A stretch of 64,000 nt of DNA, taken from contig CADBSV010000044.1 of the NCBI GenBank assembly GCA_902797435.1, positions 62,001-126,000 on the forward strand, written 5' to 3'. This DNA comes from an uncultured Bacteroidia bacterium. Lineage in GTDB: Bacteria > Bacteroidota > Bacteroidia > Bacteroidales > UBA932. Shown here piece by piece: positions 36,969 through 46,679 of this stretch. The notes below the pieces were generated by a model. It saw only the letters and a list, made by a program, of their open reading frames with translations, did not search any database and was not told the origin of the DNA. The translations under genes and the position numbers were made by a program. Numbering within the stretch: the stretch's first letter is position 1; each line of letters begins with the position of its first letter.

Positions 36969-37014
36969 CCCTTTGTTATTCGAGAAAAGGCTGCGGTTAA
37001 CGAATAATAAAGGG
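36969..37014 (+). promoter_or_regulatory. Hairpin just upstream of the RAYT start
   Basis: Arms CCCTTTGTTATTCG (36969-36982) and CGAATAATAAAGGG (37001-37014) pair over 14 bases with one G-T, loop 18 bases, ending 6 bases before the ATG at 37021. The arm shares GTTATTCG with the tips of the flanking REP repeats, so it may be a transposase binding or autoregulatory site. Confidence 0.6.
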
Positions 37015-37020
37015 ATTGCT

Positions 37021-37886
37021 ATGCTTGTTCAACAACATGTGTACCAGAAAACCCACAACGGGGAAATCATCTTCTATTCATCCAGGGATGCAATAGTCTT
37101 CTTCACAACCTTCTGCGCCGTCGCCCGGAAACACGGAGTGGCACCGGTGGCCTTATGCATTATGCCGGAGCATCTTCACGGCCTGTACAAAGCTGATTGC
37201 AGAGGGGATCTGTCACCTTTCATAAAGGAATACTCCCGCTTCTTTACCTTGCAGTTCAACAAGGATATCTCGCGACGCGGAAGTCTGTTCAAACCACGGT
37301 TCGGCTGCGCCGCTAAGGCAGGCAGCAAGAGTATCCGCACAATCAATGCCTACATCGCGAACAATCCTGTGGAAAAACGCTCCTGCCTCAGGGCAGAAGA
37401 ATACCGGTGGAACTTTCTTGCCTATGCGGTGAGCGATCACCCGTTCTCAGATAAACTCATCATCCGGAAGGCCGGCAGCAATATGAAAAAAGCCGTTCGG
37501 GTGGTAGATTACATGAGGAATCGGAATCAGCGAGAGGCTTGGAACGGTGGAAAAAATGCAACTCATAGATTACATCATTTCCTCCTATAACGTGTTGGAT
37601 TACACTGCGTTGCTTTCTTGTTACAAATCTTACGAAGGCATGCTCGAGGCATTTGCCAACACCAAAGGGGCGGAGTATGATTTGAAAGAAGTCGCGCATC
37701 GCACTGTTTCTCAAGGAGGAGTATGGTGTCGAAAAGCCTAAGGACGTTCTACGTCTGCCGTACGAAAGGAGGTTGTTGCTGGCCGGCATCCTCACACAGA
37801 GGAGGCTCGCTCCGGAATTTCAGGTACGTAAATACCTGCATCTTTTTGACGGAGGCGATATGCTTGCGTTTTCTGCAAGGGGCTGA
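37021..37886 (+). pseudogene. REP-associated tyrosine transposase (RAYT), two frameshifts
   Basis: The first frame (37021 to about 37551) encodes a Y1/HUH transposase: His51-Leu-His53 in MPEHLHGLY is the metal-binding motif and Tyr111 in TINAYIANNP is the candidate nucleophile. The message then needs a +1 shift at a run of six A's (37551-37556) to continue as KMQLIDYIISSYNVLDYTAL, and a second +1 shift near an AAA at about 37687 to continue as IALFLKEEYGVEKPKDVLRL and end at 37886. Joined, the product is about 287 residues. Two single-base insertions suggest decay, though assembly error or programmed slippage at the A run is possible. The last codons lie inside the right REP copy. Confidence 0.75.
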
Positions 37887-37965
37887 GTAACAACGATTTG
37901 CTGATTTCAACCTGCCGAAACTGAGCAGGTTGATTTCTGTAATTGCTTGATAGCTAGCGAATAAC
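37865..37965. repeat. REP-like inverted repeat, right copy
   Basis: Reverse-complement partner of 35637-35739. The internal hairpin arms CAACCTGC and GCAGGTTG fall near 37909 and 37925, with a 9-base loop. It supplies the last few codons and stop of the RAYT relic. Confidence 0.88.
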
Positions 37966-37982
37966 AAATAACGGCCCGCACC

Positions 37983-38678
37983 TTACAGTCTCCGGCGGCG
38001 ATATTCGAAAAGCAGGTGGTCGTCGGTTGAGATTCTCATCCGGTAGTAATGGCGGTGCTTGCCCTGAGGTGTGCCCCATACGATAACCGGGACTATGTAG
38101 TCGGGTGCCCCGTAGGCGAAAAGTTCCCTCCCGAGTTTTTCGTCCGTGCAGATGTGCCGGCCCTTCCTGTTCCTGCTTATGATGCCTTTCAGGCCCCTGT
38201 AGGAGACCTTGTCGGAAACCATGGCCTTGAGAAGGTATTCCTGGACGATGTCGATGAAAGCAGGCAGGAAGACGAGTTCGCCGCTCTGGGGATCGCCGGC
38301 GGAATACACGGGGATGCTCACCACATCCATCGCCGTTTTGAGGGGATTTCCCTCGGAAGGACCTCCCTTTGAGAGGTGCATCCAGGTGAATTCGGAATCG
38401 GAATTGAAATGCAGGAAATAGTACCTGGTTCCCTTGCGCAGCGCTTCATACTCTTTCTCGGTGCAGAACTCATAGGGGGAGATGCGCCAGCGGCTGGTGA
38501 TTTCCTCTTTGAGGACGGCATCCAGATCCGGCTGGCCGGAAAGGACGATTTTGGTGGTTTTCTGCGGAAAATCGGCCAGACGGGCACTTCTGGTGTATAT
38601 GGTCCCCTGGGCATGAAGCAGCACCGGGAGGCATGCCGCGAGGATGGACAGGAAATATTTCAGCAATCCTTTTTTCAT
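37983..38678 (-). CDS. Secreted protein of unknown function
   Basis: The 231-residue product has a signal peptide (cleavage near LLHAQG) and no lipobox or further membrane segment, so it should be periplasmic or secreted. It is basic at the C-terminus (EYRRRRL). Motif-like stretches include WRISPYEFCTEKEYEAL and YYFLHFNSDSEFTWMHL. I recognise no family; similar short exported proteins occur in Bacteroidales. A TAACTTTG promoter box lies 5 bases before the ATG and it is divergent from dnaX. Confidence 0.75.
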   Translation of the reverse strand: MKKGLLKYFLSILAACLPVLLHAQGTIYTRSARLADFPQKTTKIVLSGQPDLDAVLKEEITSRWRISPYEFCTEKEYEALRKGTRYYFLHFNSDSEFTWMHLSKGGPSEGNPLKTAMDVVSIPVYSAGDPQSGELVFLPAFIDIVQEYLLKAMVSDKVSYRGLKGIISRNRKGRHICTDEKLGRELFAYGAPDYIVPVIVWGTPQGKHRHYYRMRISTDDHLLFEYRRRRL

Positions 38679-38683
38679 CTCTG

Positions 38684-38691
38684 CAAAGTTA
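38684..38691 (-). promoter_or_regulatory. TAnnTTTG promoter box for the secreted-protein gene
   Basis: TAACTTTG on the minus strand, 5 bases before the ATG at 38678. Confidence 0.6.
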
Positions 38692-38703
38692 AGAATTATT
38701 GAT

Positions 38704-38711
38704 TAAATTTG
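38704..38711 (+). promoter_or_regulatory. TAnnTTTG promoter box for dnaX
   Basis: TAAATTTG, 9 bases before the ATG at 38721; back to back with the opposing promoter at 38684. Confidence 0.6.
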
Positions 38712-38720
38712 TAGTCACGT

Positions 38721-40592
38721 ATGGCAGAGTATATAGTATCAGCAAGAAAGTACAGGCCCGATTCTTTCGAGGCCCTCATTGGGCAGGACAACATAGCCCG
38801 CACCCTCAAAAACTCCATCCAGAGGGGACAGCTTGCCCATGCATACCTCTTTTGCGGACCGCGCGGTGTGGGAAAGACGAGCACCGCCCGAATCTTCGCC
38901 AAGACCATAAACTGCTCCCACCCGGGGCAGGATCTGGAGCCTTGCGGCGAGTGCGAGTCCTGCATGGCGTTCCAGGAGGGCCGTTCGTACAATATTCACG
39001 AGCTCGACGCCGCTTCCAACAACAGTGTAGATGACATCCGCACCCTGCTCGAGCAGGTGCAGATTCCCCCTCAGGTCGGGCGCTACAGCGTCTATATCAT
39101 AGATGAGGTCCACATGCTGAGTTCACAGGCATTCAACGCCTTCCTCAAAACCCTGGAGGAGCCGCCCTCGCATGCCGTCTTCATACTCTGCACAACCGAA
39201 AAGCACAAGATTCTGCCAACTATCCTTTCCCGCTGCCAGACATACGATTTCAACCGCATCACCGTTCCCGACATTACGAGGAACCTGCGTTCGATAGCTT
39301 CGGCTGAAGGGATTAAAATCGACGATGAAAGCCTGCACGTGATTGCGCAGAAGGCTGACGGTGCGATGAGGGACGCCCTCACCATCTTCGACCAGAGCGT
39401 TGCGTTCTGCGGAACCGACATAAAGTATGCCGACGTCATCCACAATCTCGGAGTGCTCGATTTCGACTATAACTTCCGTCTGGTGGATGCATTCCTTGCA
39501 GGGGATTACGCTTCGGCGCTCCTGATTTTCGACGAGGTGCTAGGCAAGGGCTTCAACGCCATGCATTTCATAGGGGCGCTGAGCAGCCATCTGAGGGACC
39601 TTCTTGTGGCCCGTACCGGCGGCCTGGAAGCCCTTCTCGACCAGCCGGAATCGGTAAAAGTGCGCTACCGCCAGCAGGCGGCACGCTGCTCGGTGCGTTT
39701 CCTATACGATGCTCTGGGCATTACCTCGGATTGCGAAGCCGGATACAAGGCAAGTTCCAACCAGAGACTGCATATCGAATATGCGCTCATGAAACTGTCT
39801 TTCCTTTCCAAGGCACCCTCCACAGATGCGCAGCAGCCCGGTCCTGCCGTGAAAACGACGAAGGAAGAACCGATAGAGCTTTTGACAGATGCACCCGCGG
39901 CCAAGGCAAAGTCTGCAGCCGAAAAGGCTACTGCTGCCCCGGCAGCGCCCGAAACTGCCCCGGCGGCTGAAAACGCCCCGGCAGCGCCCGAAACCGCCCC
40001 GGAAAAAGCGCCGGCAACCCCGGAAAAGGCCCCGTCAGCGCAGGTTACCTCGGAAGGAGGTGCGGCAGGGACTGGTGATGCCGCTTCCGCGCCCGCGGCA
40101 CCTTCCGCCCCGACTCCCCGTCGCAGGGGAGCGGCAGCGGCCAGGATGGCATCCCTCATAAGCGAGAAGAGCGAAGAAATCAAAGCCGCGGCTCCGTCGG
40201 AGGAAAAGCCCGACCGCATCCCCTCCGATGAAGAGCTCCTTGACCGGTGGATGGGGATTGTGACAGATTTTTCGGCAGGCCGTACCCGACTTGAGAACGC
40301 TTTGGCGAATGCAGAACTCTCCGTATCCGCCGAAGGAGAATTCAAGGTTCTCACTTTCCGGGTTGTGAACGAGGCCCAGAGGGGCTGGATTGCTGAGAAG
40401 ATACTCCGCGACCTTGAAACCTATTACAACAAAGCTCTCGGGACGAGGAGGCTTCATCTCGTGGTGGGTGTACGCCCTTCCGAACAGGTGGAGCAGAAGA
40501 TTTACATGCCGGAAGAAAAGGCCCAGGACCTGATGGAAAAGAATCCCGAAGTCCGCAGTCTCGTAAAAGACCTGGCACTTGACACAAAATAG
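38721..40592 (+). CDS. dnaX: DNA polymerase III subunit gamma/tau
   Basis: DnaX is the ATPase of the clamp loader that links the replicase to the helicase. The 623-residue protein starts [15 protein letters not shown], has Walker [18 protein letters not shown], the zinc-binding cysteines CGECESC, the [22 protein letters not shown]alker B/SRC region split over residues 118-140, and a C-terminal tau-like part. An Ala/Pro/Glu-rich linker of about 80 residues (roughly 385-470, repeats such as APAAPETAP) precedes the C-terminal domain. lptB starts 8 bases after the stop. Confidence 0.95.
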   Translation: MAEYIVSARKYRPDSFEALIGQDNIARTLKNSIQRGQLAHAYLFCGPRGVGKTSTARIFAKTINCSHPGQDLEPCGECESCMAFQEGRSYNIHELDAASNNSVDDIRTLLEQVQIPPQVGRYSVYIIDEVHMLSSQAFNAFLKTLEEPPSHAVFILCTTEKHKILPTILSRCQTYDFNRITVPDITRNLRSIASAEGIKIDDESLHVIAQKADGAMRDALTIFDQSVAFCGTDIKYADVIHNLGVLDFDYNFRLVDAFLAGDYASALLIFDEVLGKGFNAMHFIGALSSHLRDLLVARTGGLEALLDQPESVKVRYRQQAARCSVRFLYDALGITSDCEAGYKASSNQRLHIEYALMKLSFLSKAPSTDAQQPGPAVKTTKEEPIELLTDAPAAKAKSAAEKATAAPAAPETAPAAENAPAAPETAPEKAPATPEKAPSAQVTSEGGAAGTGDAASAPAAPSAPTPRRRGAAAARMASLISEKSEEIKAAAPSEEKPDRIPSDEELLDRWMGIVTDFSAGRTRLENALANAELSVSAEGEFKVLTFRVVNEAQRGWIAEKILRDLETYYNKALGTRRLHLVVGVRPSEQVEQKIYMPEEKAQDLMEKNPEVRSLVKDLALDTK

Positions 40593-40600
40593 CACCGACT

Positions 40601-41431
40601 ATGAAATTACGATGTGAAAACCTTGTAAAGAAATATGGTCTCCGCACGGTCGTGAAGGGCGTGTCAATGGAGGTTAACCAGGGAGAGATAGTGGGCTTTC
40701 TCGGCCCCAACGGAGCGGGCAAGACCACAAGCTTCTATATGATAACAGGACAGATTGTCCCGAATGACGGAAGGGTGTTCCTGGACGATGAGGACATCAC
40801 CGGCCTGCCAATGTACAAGCGTGCACAGAAGGGTGTGGGCTATCTTCCGCAGGATGCGTCTGTCTTCCGCAAAATGAGCGTCGAGGACAACATCATGTCG
40901 GTGATGGAGATGTCCCACATGACAAAGCAGGCGCGCAAGGCCAGGCTCGAGAGCCTCATCGACGAATTCAACCTGAGCAAGGTGCGCAAGAGCCTCGGAA
41001 TTCAGCTTTCCGGAGGAGAGAGGCGCCGCTGTGAAATAGCCCGTGCGCTTGCCATCGACCCCAAGTTCATCCTCCTCGACGAGCCCTTCGCGGGCGTTGA
41101 CCCTATCGCTGTGGAGGACATCCAGTATATCATAGCCAAGCTCAAGTACCGCAACATTGGCGTCATCATCACGGACCACAACGTGGGAGAGACCCTGGCC
41201 ATTACCGACAGGGCATATCTGCTTTACGAGGGCACCATACTGCAGCAGGGAACTCCACAGTCGCTGGCAGCCGACGAAGACGTGAGGGTGAAGTACCTCG
41301 GGAGCGGTTTCGTGCTCAAACGCTCGGTCTCTGTAGAGAGGGCCAAGAGGGAGCATGAACAGTCCCTCGCCGCCCGGGAGGCCGCAGATGCAGGCCTCTA
41401 CAAGGATGACAAGCCGGTAGTGAACGAATAA
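40601..41431 (+). CDS. lptB: LPS export ABC transporter ATP-binding protein
   Basis: LptB powers extraction of lipopolysaccharide from the inner membrane with LptF and LptG. The 276-residue protein has Walker [17 protein letters not shown], the signature [16 protein letters not shown], Walker [16 protein letters not shown] and the H-loop [10 protein letters not shown]; the [20 protein letters not shown]-loop region is diagnostic for LptB. A 35-residue charged tail after GSGFVLKRS is longer than in E. coli. It is followed 22 bases later by the histidine-degradation genes in the same direction; shared transcription is possible. Confidence 0.93.
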   Translation: MKLRCENLVKKYGLRTVVKGVSMEVNQGEIVGFLGPNGAGKTTSFYMITGQIVPNDGRVFLDDEDITGLPMYKRAQKGVGYLPQDASVFRKMSVEDNIMSVMEMSHMTKQARKARLESLIDEFNLSKVRKSLGIQLSGGERRRCEIARALAIDPKFILLDEPFAGVDPIAVEDIQYIIAKLKYRNIGVIITDHNVGETLAITDRAYLLYEGTILQQGTPQSLAADEDVRVKYLGSGFVLKRSVSVERAKREHEQSLAAREAADAGLYKDDKPVVNE

Positions 41432-41453
41432 CCAGTAAAACAGCCATAAACTA

Positions 41454-43169
41454 ATGACCAGAATCGTTGAATGCGTCCCGAATTTCAGTGAAGGACGCGA
41501 TAAAGCCGTAATAGACGGTATTGTAAGAGCAATCTCTTCCGCACGTTCAGCATCGGGAGAGGGCGTGAAGGTGCTTGGCGTTGATCCCGGCGAAGCCACC
41601 AACCGCACGGTGGTAACCTTTATCGGCAGCCCCGAAGCGGTTTGCGAGGCCGCTTTCCAGGGTGCGAAAAAAGCCCAGGAACTCATAGACATGCGTCTGC
41701 ATCACGGGGCTCATCCCCGAAGTGGCGCCACCGATGTCCTCCCGCTGGTTCCGGTAAGCGGCATAACCCTGGAAGAATGTGCTTCCCTTGCCCGCGGAAT
41801 AGCAAAGCGCATGTGGGAGGAACTTGCCATACCGTGCTATTGCTACGAGGCGGCCGCATTCAAACCGGAACACCGCAACCTTGCAGCCTGCAGGGCAGGC
41901 GAGTACGAGGCCCTTCCGGAAAAGATAGCCTCCGGGGACGCTCCCGATTTCGGCCCTGCCGACGGAAAGGTAAGCGAAAGCATCCTTCGCAGCGGAGCGA
42001 GCAACGTAGGCGCCCGCGGATTCCTTGTGGCGGTGAATTTCAACCTCAATACCACATCTACCCGAAAGGCTTCGGCCGTGGCGTTCGACGTACGCGAAAA
42101 AGGCCGCATGGCCAGAGAAGGCGGTTCCCTCACCGGCAAGCTCCTGAAAGACGCGGAAGGCCGTCAGATATGGATTCCCGGAACGCTCAAGGGCTGCAAG
42201 GCAATAGGCTGGTACATAGACGAATACGGCATTGCCCAAGTGAGCATGAACATAACCGACATCTCTGCCACCCCGCTTCACAAGGCCTTCGACGAGGTAT
42301 GCGCAAAGGCCCAGGCCCGCGGGCTGAGGGTTACCGGAGCCGAAATCGTGGGACTGGTCCCCAGAAGCGTGCTGCTTGACGCCGGCCGCTGGTATCTTGA
42401 AAAGCAGGGCCGCAGCACCGGAATAGCCGAATCGGAGATAATCAAGATTGCGGTGAAGAGCATGGGGCTTGACGACCTCCGCCCCTTCAACCCCCGCGAG
42501 AAAGTTATCGAATACCTTATGGAAGACCAGGCCGAGGCAGCCCGCAGGGAAAGGCTCATCCGTATGAGCGTCAAGGACTTGGCTGCAGAAACTGCGTCCG
42601 AATCCCCGGCGCCCGGCGGTGGAAGCATCGCTGCGGTGATGGGAGCCTTTGCCGCCGCGCTGGGAACGATGGTGGCAAATCTGTCGGCCGGGAAGCGCGG
42701 CTGGGACGACCGCTGGAAAGAGTTCTCCGACTGGGCTGACGAAGGCCAGAAGGTGCTCTCGAGACTCCTTGCCCTCGTGGACGAGGATACCCGCAGTTTC
42801 GATGCGATAATGTCTGCCTTCGGCCTTCCGAAGGGCAGCCCCGAGGAGCAGGAAGCCCGCGCACAGGCCATCGAGAAAGCCACGCTGAATGCCGCCCGGG
42901 TGCCGCTCGAGACGATGAAGGCCGCATCCGCCGCATTCCCGCTGCTGAAGGCCATGGCAAGTAAGGGGAATCCCGCATCCGCATCAGATGCTGGCGTAGG
43001 AGCCCTTGCCGCCCGTGCTGCCGTAAGGGGGGCTCTGCTGAACGTGAAGATAAATGCAGCGTCGCTCTCGGACAGGGCTGCTGCCCAGGCCCTCATCTCT
43101 GAAGGGGAGGGGATAGCCGCCCAGGCCCTCAAAGCAGAAGAAGAGATACTTTCCATCATAAAACTTTAG
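41454..43169 (+). CDS. ftcD: Bifunctional glutamate formimidoyltransferase/formiminotetrahydrofolate cyclodeaminase
   Basis: The 571-residue fusion has an N-terminal formiminotransferase domain (ECVPNFSEGRD start, HHGAHPRSGATDVLP, NFNLNTTSTRKASAVAFDVR) covering about residues 1-330 and a C-terminal cyclodeaminase domain (SPAPGGGSIAAVMGAFAAAL). It moves the formimino group of N-formiminoglutamate to tetrahydrofolate, releasing glutamate, and then deaminates formimino-THF to methenyl-THF, the last step of histidine breakdown in this route. The fused form is common in Bacteroidales. hutU starts 6 bases after the stop. Confidence 0.95.
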   Translation: MTRIVECVPNFSEGRDKAVIDGIVRAISSARSASGEGVKVLGVDPGEATNRTVVTFIGSPEAVCEAAFQGAKKAQELIDMRLHHGAHPRSGATDVLPLVPVSGITLEECASLARGIAKRMWEELAIPCYCYEAAAFKPEHRNLAACRAGEYEALPEKIASGDAPDFGPADGKVSESILRSGASNVGARGFLVAVNFNLNTTSTRKASAVAFDVREKGRMAREGGSLTGKLLKDAEGRQIWIPGTLKGCKAIGWYIDEYGIAQVSMNITDISATPLHKAFDEVCAKAQARGLRVTGAEIVGLVPRSVLLDAGRWYLEKQGRSTGIAESEIIKIAVKSMGLDDLRPFNPREKVIEYLMEDQAEAARRERLIRMSVKDLAAETASESPAPGGGSIAAVMGAFAAALGTMVANLSAGKRGWDDRWKEFSDWADEGQKVLSRLLALVDEDTRSFDAIMSAFGLPKGSPEEQEARAQAIEKATLNAARVPLETMKAASAAFPLLKAMASKGNPASASDAGVGALAARAAVRGALLNVKINAASLSDRAAAQALISEGEGIAAQALKAEEEILSIIKL

Positions 43170-43175
43170 CAGGCA

Positions 43176-45197
43176 ATGACTTTCAAGGAAGAGATACTTG
43201 CAGGCATTCCTCAGGACCGCCTGCCGGAGGCGAAACCCTACGACCCTTCGGTGAATCATGCCCCCAGGCGCAAGGACATTCTATCCGCCGCCGAAAAAGA
43301 ACTGGCGCTCCGCAATGCGCTCCGGTATTTCCCGGAGAGGCTCCATGCGCAGCTCGCCCCCGAGTTCGCCGAAGAACTGCGGCTCTACGGCCGCATATAC
43401 ATGTACCGCTACCGTCCTTCATATAAGATTTATGCCCGTCCGATAGACGAATATCCCTGCCGATGCCGTCAGGCCGCCGCGATGATGGCCATGATTCAGA
43501 ACAATCTGGACGAAAGGGTGGCCCAGCATCCGCACGAACTCATCATCTACGGCGGCAACGGGGCCTGCTTCCAGAACTGGGCGCAGTACCGTCTCACCAT
43601 GCAGTACCTCGCGAACATGACGGAAGATCAGACCCTCGCGATGTACAGCGGACATCCCCTGGGGCTCTTCCCCAGCCACAAGGATGCTCCGCGCGTGGTG
43701 ATAACCAACGGAATGGTCATTCCCAACTACTCCAGCCAGGACAACTGGGAGCGCTTCAATGCGCTGGGAGTGAGCCAGTACGGGCAGATGACCGCAGGCA
43801 GCTGGATGTACATAGGGCCTCAGGGAATCGTGCACGGAACCACCATAACCGTGATGAACGCGGCCCGCAAACAGCTCTGGAAAAGGGGGCTCAAAGGCAC
43901 CGAAGAGGAGCGTCACGGGATGCTCTTCGTAACGGCAGGCCTCGGCGGCATGTCGGGTGCCCAGCCCAAGGCCGGCAACATTGCCGGAGTGGTGTCGGTA
44001 ACGGCCGAAATAAACCCTGCCGCAGCTCAGAAACGCTTCGACCAGGGGTGGGTGGACGAGCTGCATACCGATCTTGATGAACTCCTTGCCCGCATCCGGA
44101 GGGCTACGGCCGCAAAGGAAACCGTTTCGCTCGCCTATGTGGGCAATGTGGTTGACCTCTGGGAAAAGCTTGCAGATGAAGGAGTTACAGTTGACCTTGG
44201 CTCCGACCAGACCTCCCTTCACAATCCTTTCGCAGGCGGCTATTATCCCGCAGGCTTCTCCTTCGAGGAAAGCAAGCGCCTGATGGCGGAGGAGCCGGAA
44301 GCCTTCAAGGAGGCTGTCCATGCTTCGCTCCGGAGGCATGTATCGGCCATCAACCGCCTCGCCGACAGGGGGATGTACTTCTTCGACTACGGCAACGCCT
44401 TCCTTCTGGAAAGCTCCCGCGCCGGGGCCGATATCCTCAGGGAAGACGGGTCTTTCCGCTATCCTTCCTATGTGCAGGACATCATGGGCCCGATGTATTT
44501 CGACTACGGGTTCGGTCCCTTCCGCTGGGTATGCATGAGCGAGGATCCTTTCGATCTCGCGCTCACCGACCGGCTTGCAATGGAGGTTCTTCTGGAAGAG
44601 TCACGCACAGCACCCGAAGAGATTCAGGGGCAGATGCACGACAATGTGCGCTGGATAGAGGAAGCCGGCCGCAACAAACTCGTCGTCGGCTCGCAGGCCC
44701 GCATCCTTTACGCCGACTGCGAAGGCCGCACCAAGATAGCCCTCGCCTTCAATGAGGCCGTGCGCGACGGCAGACTCCACGGCCCGGTAGTGCTCGGGCG
44801 CGACCATCACGACGTTTCCGGAACCGACAGCCCCTTCCGAGAGACATCGAATATATACGACGGTTCGCGCTACACCGCCGACATGGCGGTGCAGAACGTT
44901 ATTGGAGACGCTTTCCGGGGTGCCACGTGGGTATCGATACACAACGGCGGCGGAGTCGGCTGGGGAGAGGTTATCAACGGCGGGTTCGGAATGGTGATTG
45001 ACGGAAGTGAAGACTCGGCCCGCCACATACGCGAAATGCTTTTCTGGGACGTGAACAACGGAATAGCCCGCCGCAGCTGGGCCCGCAACGACGGTTCGCT
45101 CTCTGCGATAAAGCGCGAAATGGCCCGCACTCCGGGCCTCCGGGTAACCCTTCCCAATATGGTAGATGACAGTATAATAAAAGAAGCTTTGAACTGA
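43176..45197 (+). CDS. hutU: Urocanate hydratase
   Basis: Urocanase converts urocanate to imidazolonepropionate using tightly bound NAD+. The 673-residue protein is longer than the 550-residue B. subtilis type and belongs to the longer variant found in Bacteroidales. The GGNGACFQNW region, the GLGGMSGAQPKAG NAD-binding segment and GDAFRGATWVSIHNGGGVG (ending near residue 590) are the family landmarks. It lies between ftcD and hutH with 6-base and zero-base gaps, so the three are one operon. Confidence 0.95.
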   Translation: MTFKEEILAGIPQDRLPEAKPYDPSVNHAPRRKDILSAAEKELALRNALRYFPERLHAQLAPEFAEELRLYGRIYMYRYRPSYKIYARPIDEYPCRCRQAAAMMAMIQNNLDERVAQHPHELIIYGGNGACFQNWAQYRLTMQYLANMTEDQTLAMYSGHPLGLFPSHKDAPRVVITNGMVIPNYSSQDNWERFNALGVSQYGQMTAGSWMYIGPQGIVHGTTITVMNAARKQLWKRGLKGTEEERHGMLFVTAGLGGMSGAQPKAGNIAGVVSVTAEINPAAAQKRFDQGWVDELHTDLDELLARIRRATAAKETVSLAYVGNVVDLWEKLADEGVTVDLGSDQTSLHNPFAGGYYPAGFSFEESKRLMAEEPEAFKEAVHASLRRHVSAINRLADRGMYFFDYGNAFLLESSRAGADILREDGSFRYPSYVQDIMGPMYFDYGFGPFRWVCMSEDPFDLALTDRLAMEVLLEESRTAPEEIQGQMHDNVRWIEEAGRNKLVVGSQARILYADCEGRTKIALAFNEAVRDGRLHGPVVLGRDHHDVSGTDSPFRETSNIYDGSRYTADMAVQNVIGDAFRGATWVSIHNGGGVGWGEVINGGFGMVIDGSEDSARHIREMLFWDVNNGIARRSWARNDGSLSAIKREMARTPGLRVTLPNMVDDSIIKEALN

Positions 45198-46679
45198 ATG
45201 CAAACTATAAACTTCGCACATCTCTCACTTGACAGGATAAAGGAGATAATAGACAATCACGAAAAACTTGCCCTTTCACAGGAGGCAGTTGAGGCCATAG
45301 TGCGTTGCCGCCGTTACCTTGACGGCAAGATGGAGAGCATAGACCGTCCGGTTTACGGGATTACCACCGGTTTCGGCAGCCTGTACAACATAACCATCCC
45401 ATCGGACGAGCTTTCGCAGCTTCAGCACAACCTGGTTGTCTCGCACGCCTGCGGAACGGGGGAGACGGTGCGTCCCGAGATAGTGAAGCTGATGCTCCTG
45501 CTCAAGGCGCAGAGCCTCGCCTATGGGCATTCGGGAGCGCAACTCATTACCGTCCAGCGCCTTGTGGACATGTTCAACGAAGACGTGCTGCCTGTGGTGT
45601 ATTCGCAGGGATCCCTCGGCGCATCCGGCGACCTTGCCCCGCTTGCCCACCTGAGCCTTCCGCTCATCGGCCTCGGAGAAGTCCTCTACAAAGGAAAAGT
45701 GCGCCCCTCAGCAGAAGTATGGAAAGAACTCGGCTGGGAGCCGATACGCCTTCAGAGCAAGGAGGGACTGGCCCTTCTGAACGGCACCCAGTTCATGAGC
45801 GCCCATGCCGTGTACAGCCTCATCAAGGCTTATCGCCTTTCCAGATGGGCCGACATAATAGGAGCCCTTTCGCTCGACGCTTTCGACGGCCGCATCGAAG
45901 CTTTTCTACCCCTGACCCACAAGCTGCGCCGGCACGACGGGCAGCTGGCCACGGCGCAGCGCTTCATGAGCCTCCTGGAGGGCAGCTCACTTATCTCCAG
46001 ACACAAGGAACATGTGCAGGATCCGTATTCTTTCCGCTGCATCCCGCAGGTGCACGGGGCGGTGAAGGACAACATCAAGTATGTCCGCAGCGTTATCGAG
46101 AACGAAATCAACTCCGTTACCGACAACCCCAACATCTTCCCCGATGAGGACATGATAATCTCTGCCGGCAATTTCCACGGAGAGCCTATCGCCATTCCGA
46201 TGGACACGCTTGCAATAGCCCTCAGCGAGCTGGCGAACATATCGGAAAGACGTATCTACCAGCTCATCTCGGGAAAACGCGACCTTCCCAAGTTTCTGGT
46301 GGCGAACCCGGGCCTGAACAGCGGATTCATGATTCCGCAGTACACGGCTGCATCGATTGTGAGCCAGAACAAAATGTACTGCTGGCCGGCGTCTGCCGAC
46401 TCCATCCCTTCGTCGCAGGGGCAGGAAGACCACGTGAGCATGGGCTCCAACTCCGCCACAAAGCTCGTGAAGGTTGCCGACAACTGCGAAACCGTGCTGG
46501 CCATAGAGCTCCTCAACGCCGCCCAGGCTCTCGAATTCCGCCGTCCGGAGCGCACCAGCCCCGCCCTCGAGCAGATTGTGGCCGACTATCGAAAGCATGT
46601 TCCCTTCGTGGACAACGATACCTATCTTTCCCCGCTCATCCACCGCAGCGTGGAGTTCCTTAGGGAAGAGAATCTGTAA
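45198..46679 (+). CDS. hutH: Histidine ammonia-lyase
   Basis: HutH removes ammonia from histidine to give urocanate. The MIO prosthetic group forms from the ASG in LGASGDLAPLAHLSLPL near residue 140, and the family motifs YGITTGFGSLYN, NGTQFMS and QEDHVSMGSNSATKL are intact. The 493-residue length is normal. The ATG follows directly after the hutU stop. Its 3' end overlaps that of a convergent regulator-like gene by 20 bases. The remaining pathway enzyme, HutI, is 14.6 kb downstream. Confidence 0.96.
   Translation: MQTINFAHLSLDRIKEIIDNHEKLALSQEAVEAIVRCRRYLDGKMESIDRPVYGITTGFGSLYNITIPSDELSQLQHNLVVSHACGTGETVRPEIVKLMLLLKAQSLAYGHSGAQLITVQRLVDMFNEDVLPVVYSQGSLGASGDLAPLAHLSLPLIGLGEVLYKGKVRPSAEVWKELGWEPIRLQSKEGLALLNGTQFMSAHAVYSLIKAYRLSRWADIIGALSLDAFDGRIEAFLPLTHKLRRHDGQLATAQRFMSLLEGSSLISRHKEHVQDPYSFRCIPQVHGAVKDNIKYVRSVIENEINSVTDNPNIFPDEDMIISAGNFHGEPIAIPMDTLAIALSELANISERRIYQLISGKRDLPKFLVANPGLNSGFMIPQYTAASIVSQNKMYCWPASADSIPSSQGQEDHVSMGSNSATKLVKVADNCETVLAIELLNAAQALEFRRPERTSPALEQIVADYRKHVPFVDNDTYLSPLIHRSVEFLREENL

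Larger units (their letters stand above)
35637..37965. mobile_element. REP/RAYT element (inverted REP pair around a degraded RAYT transposase)
   Basis: Two ~100-base inverted copies of a hairpin-bearing repeat bound a 2.3-kb segment holding a REP-associated tyrosine transposase relic and an NtrC-type regulator gene. RAYT proteins (Y1 HUH family, related to IS200/IS605) are known to sit beside REP hairpins that they cleave. Whether the regulator travelled with the element or was simply hit by it cannot be told. Confidence 0.65.

Noticed and set aside
36973..37020. Earlier start for the RAYT frame at 36973
   Set aside because: It would start inside the upstream hairpin; the conserved transposase sequence begins at the ATG at 37021.
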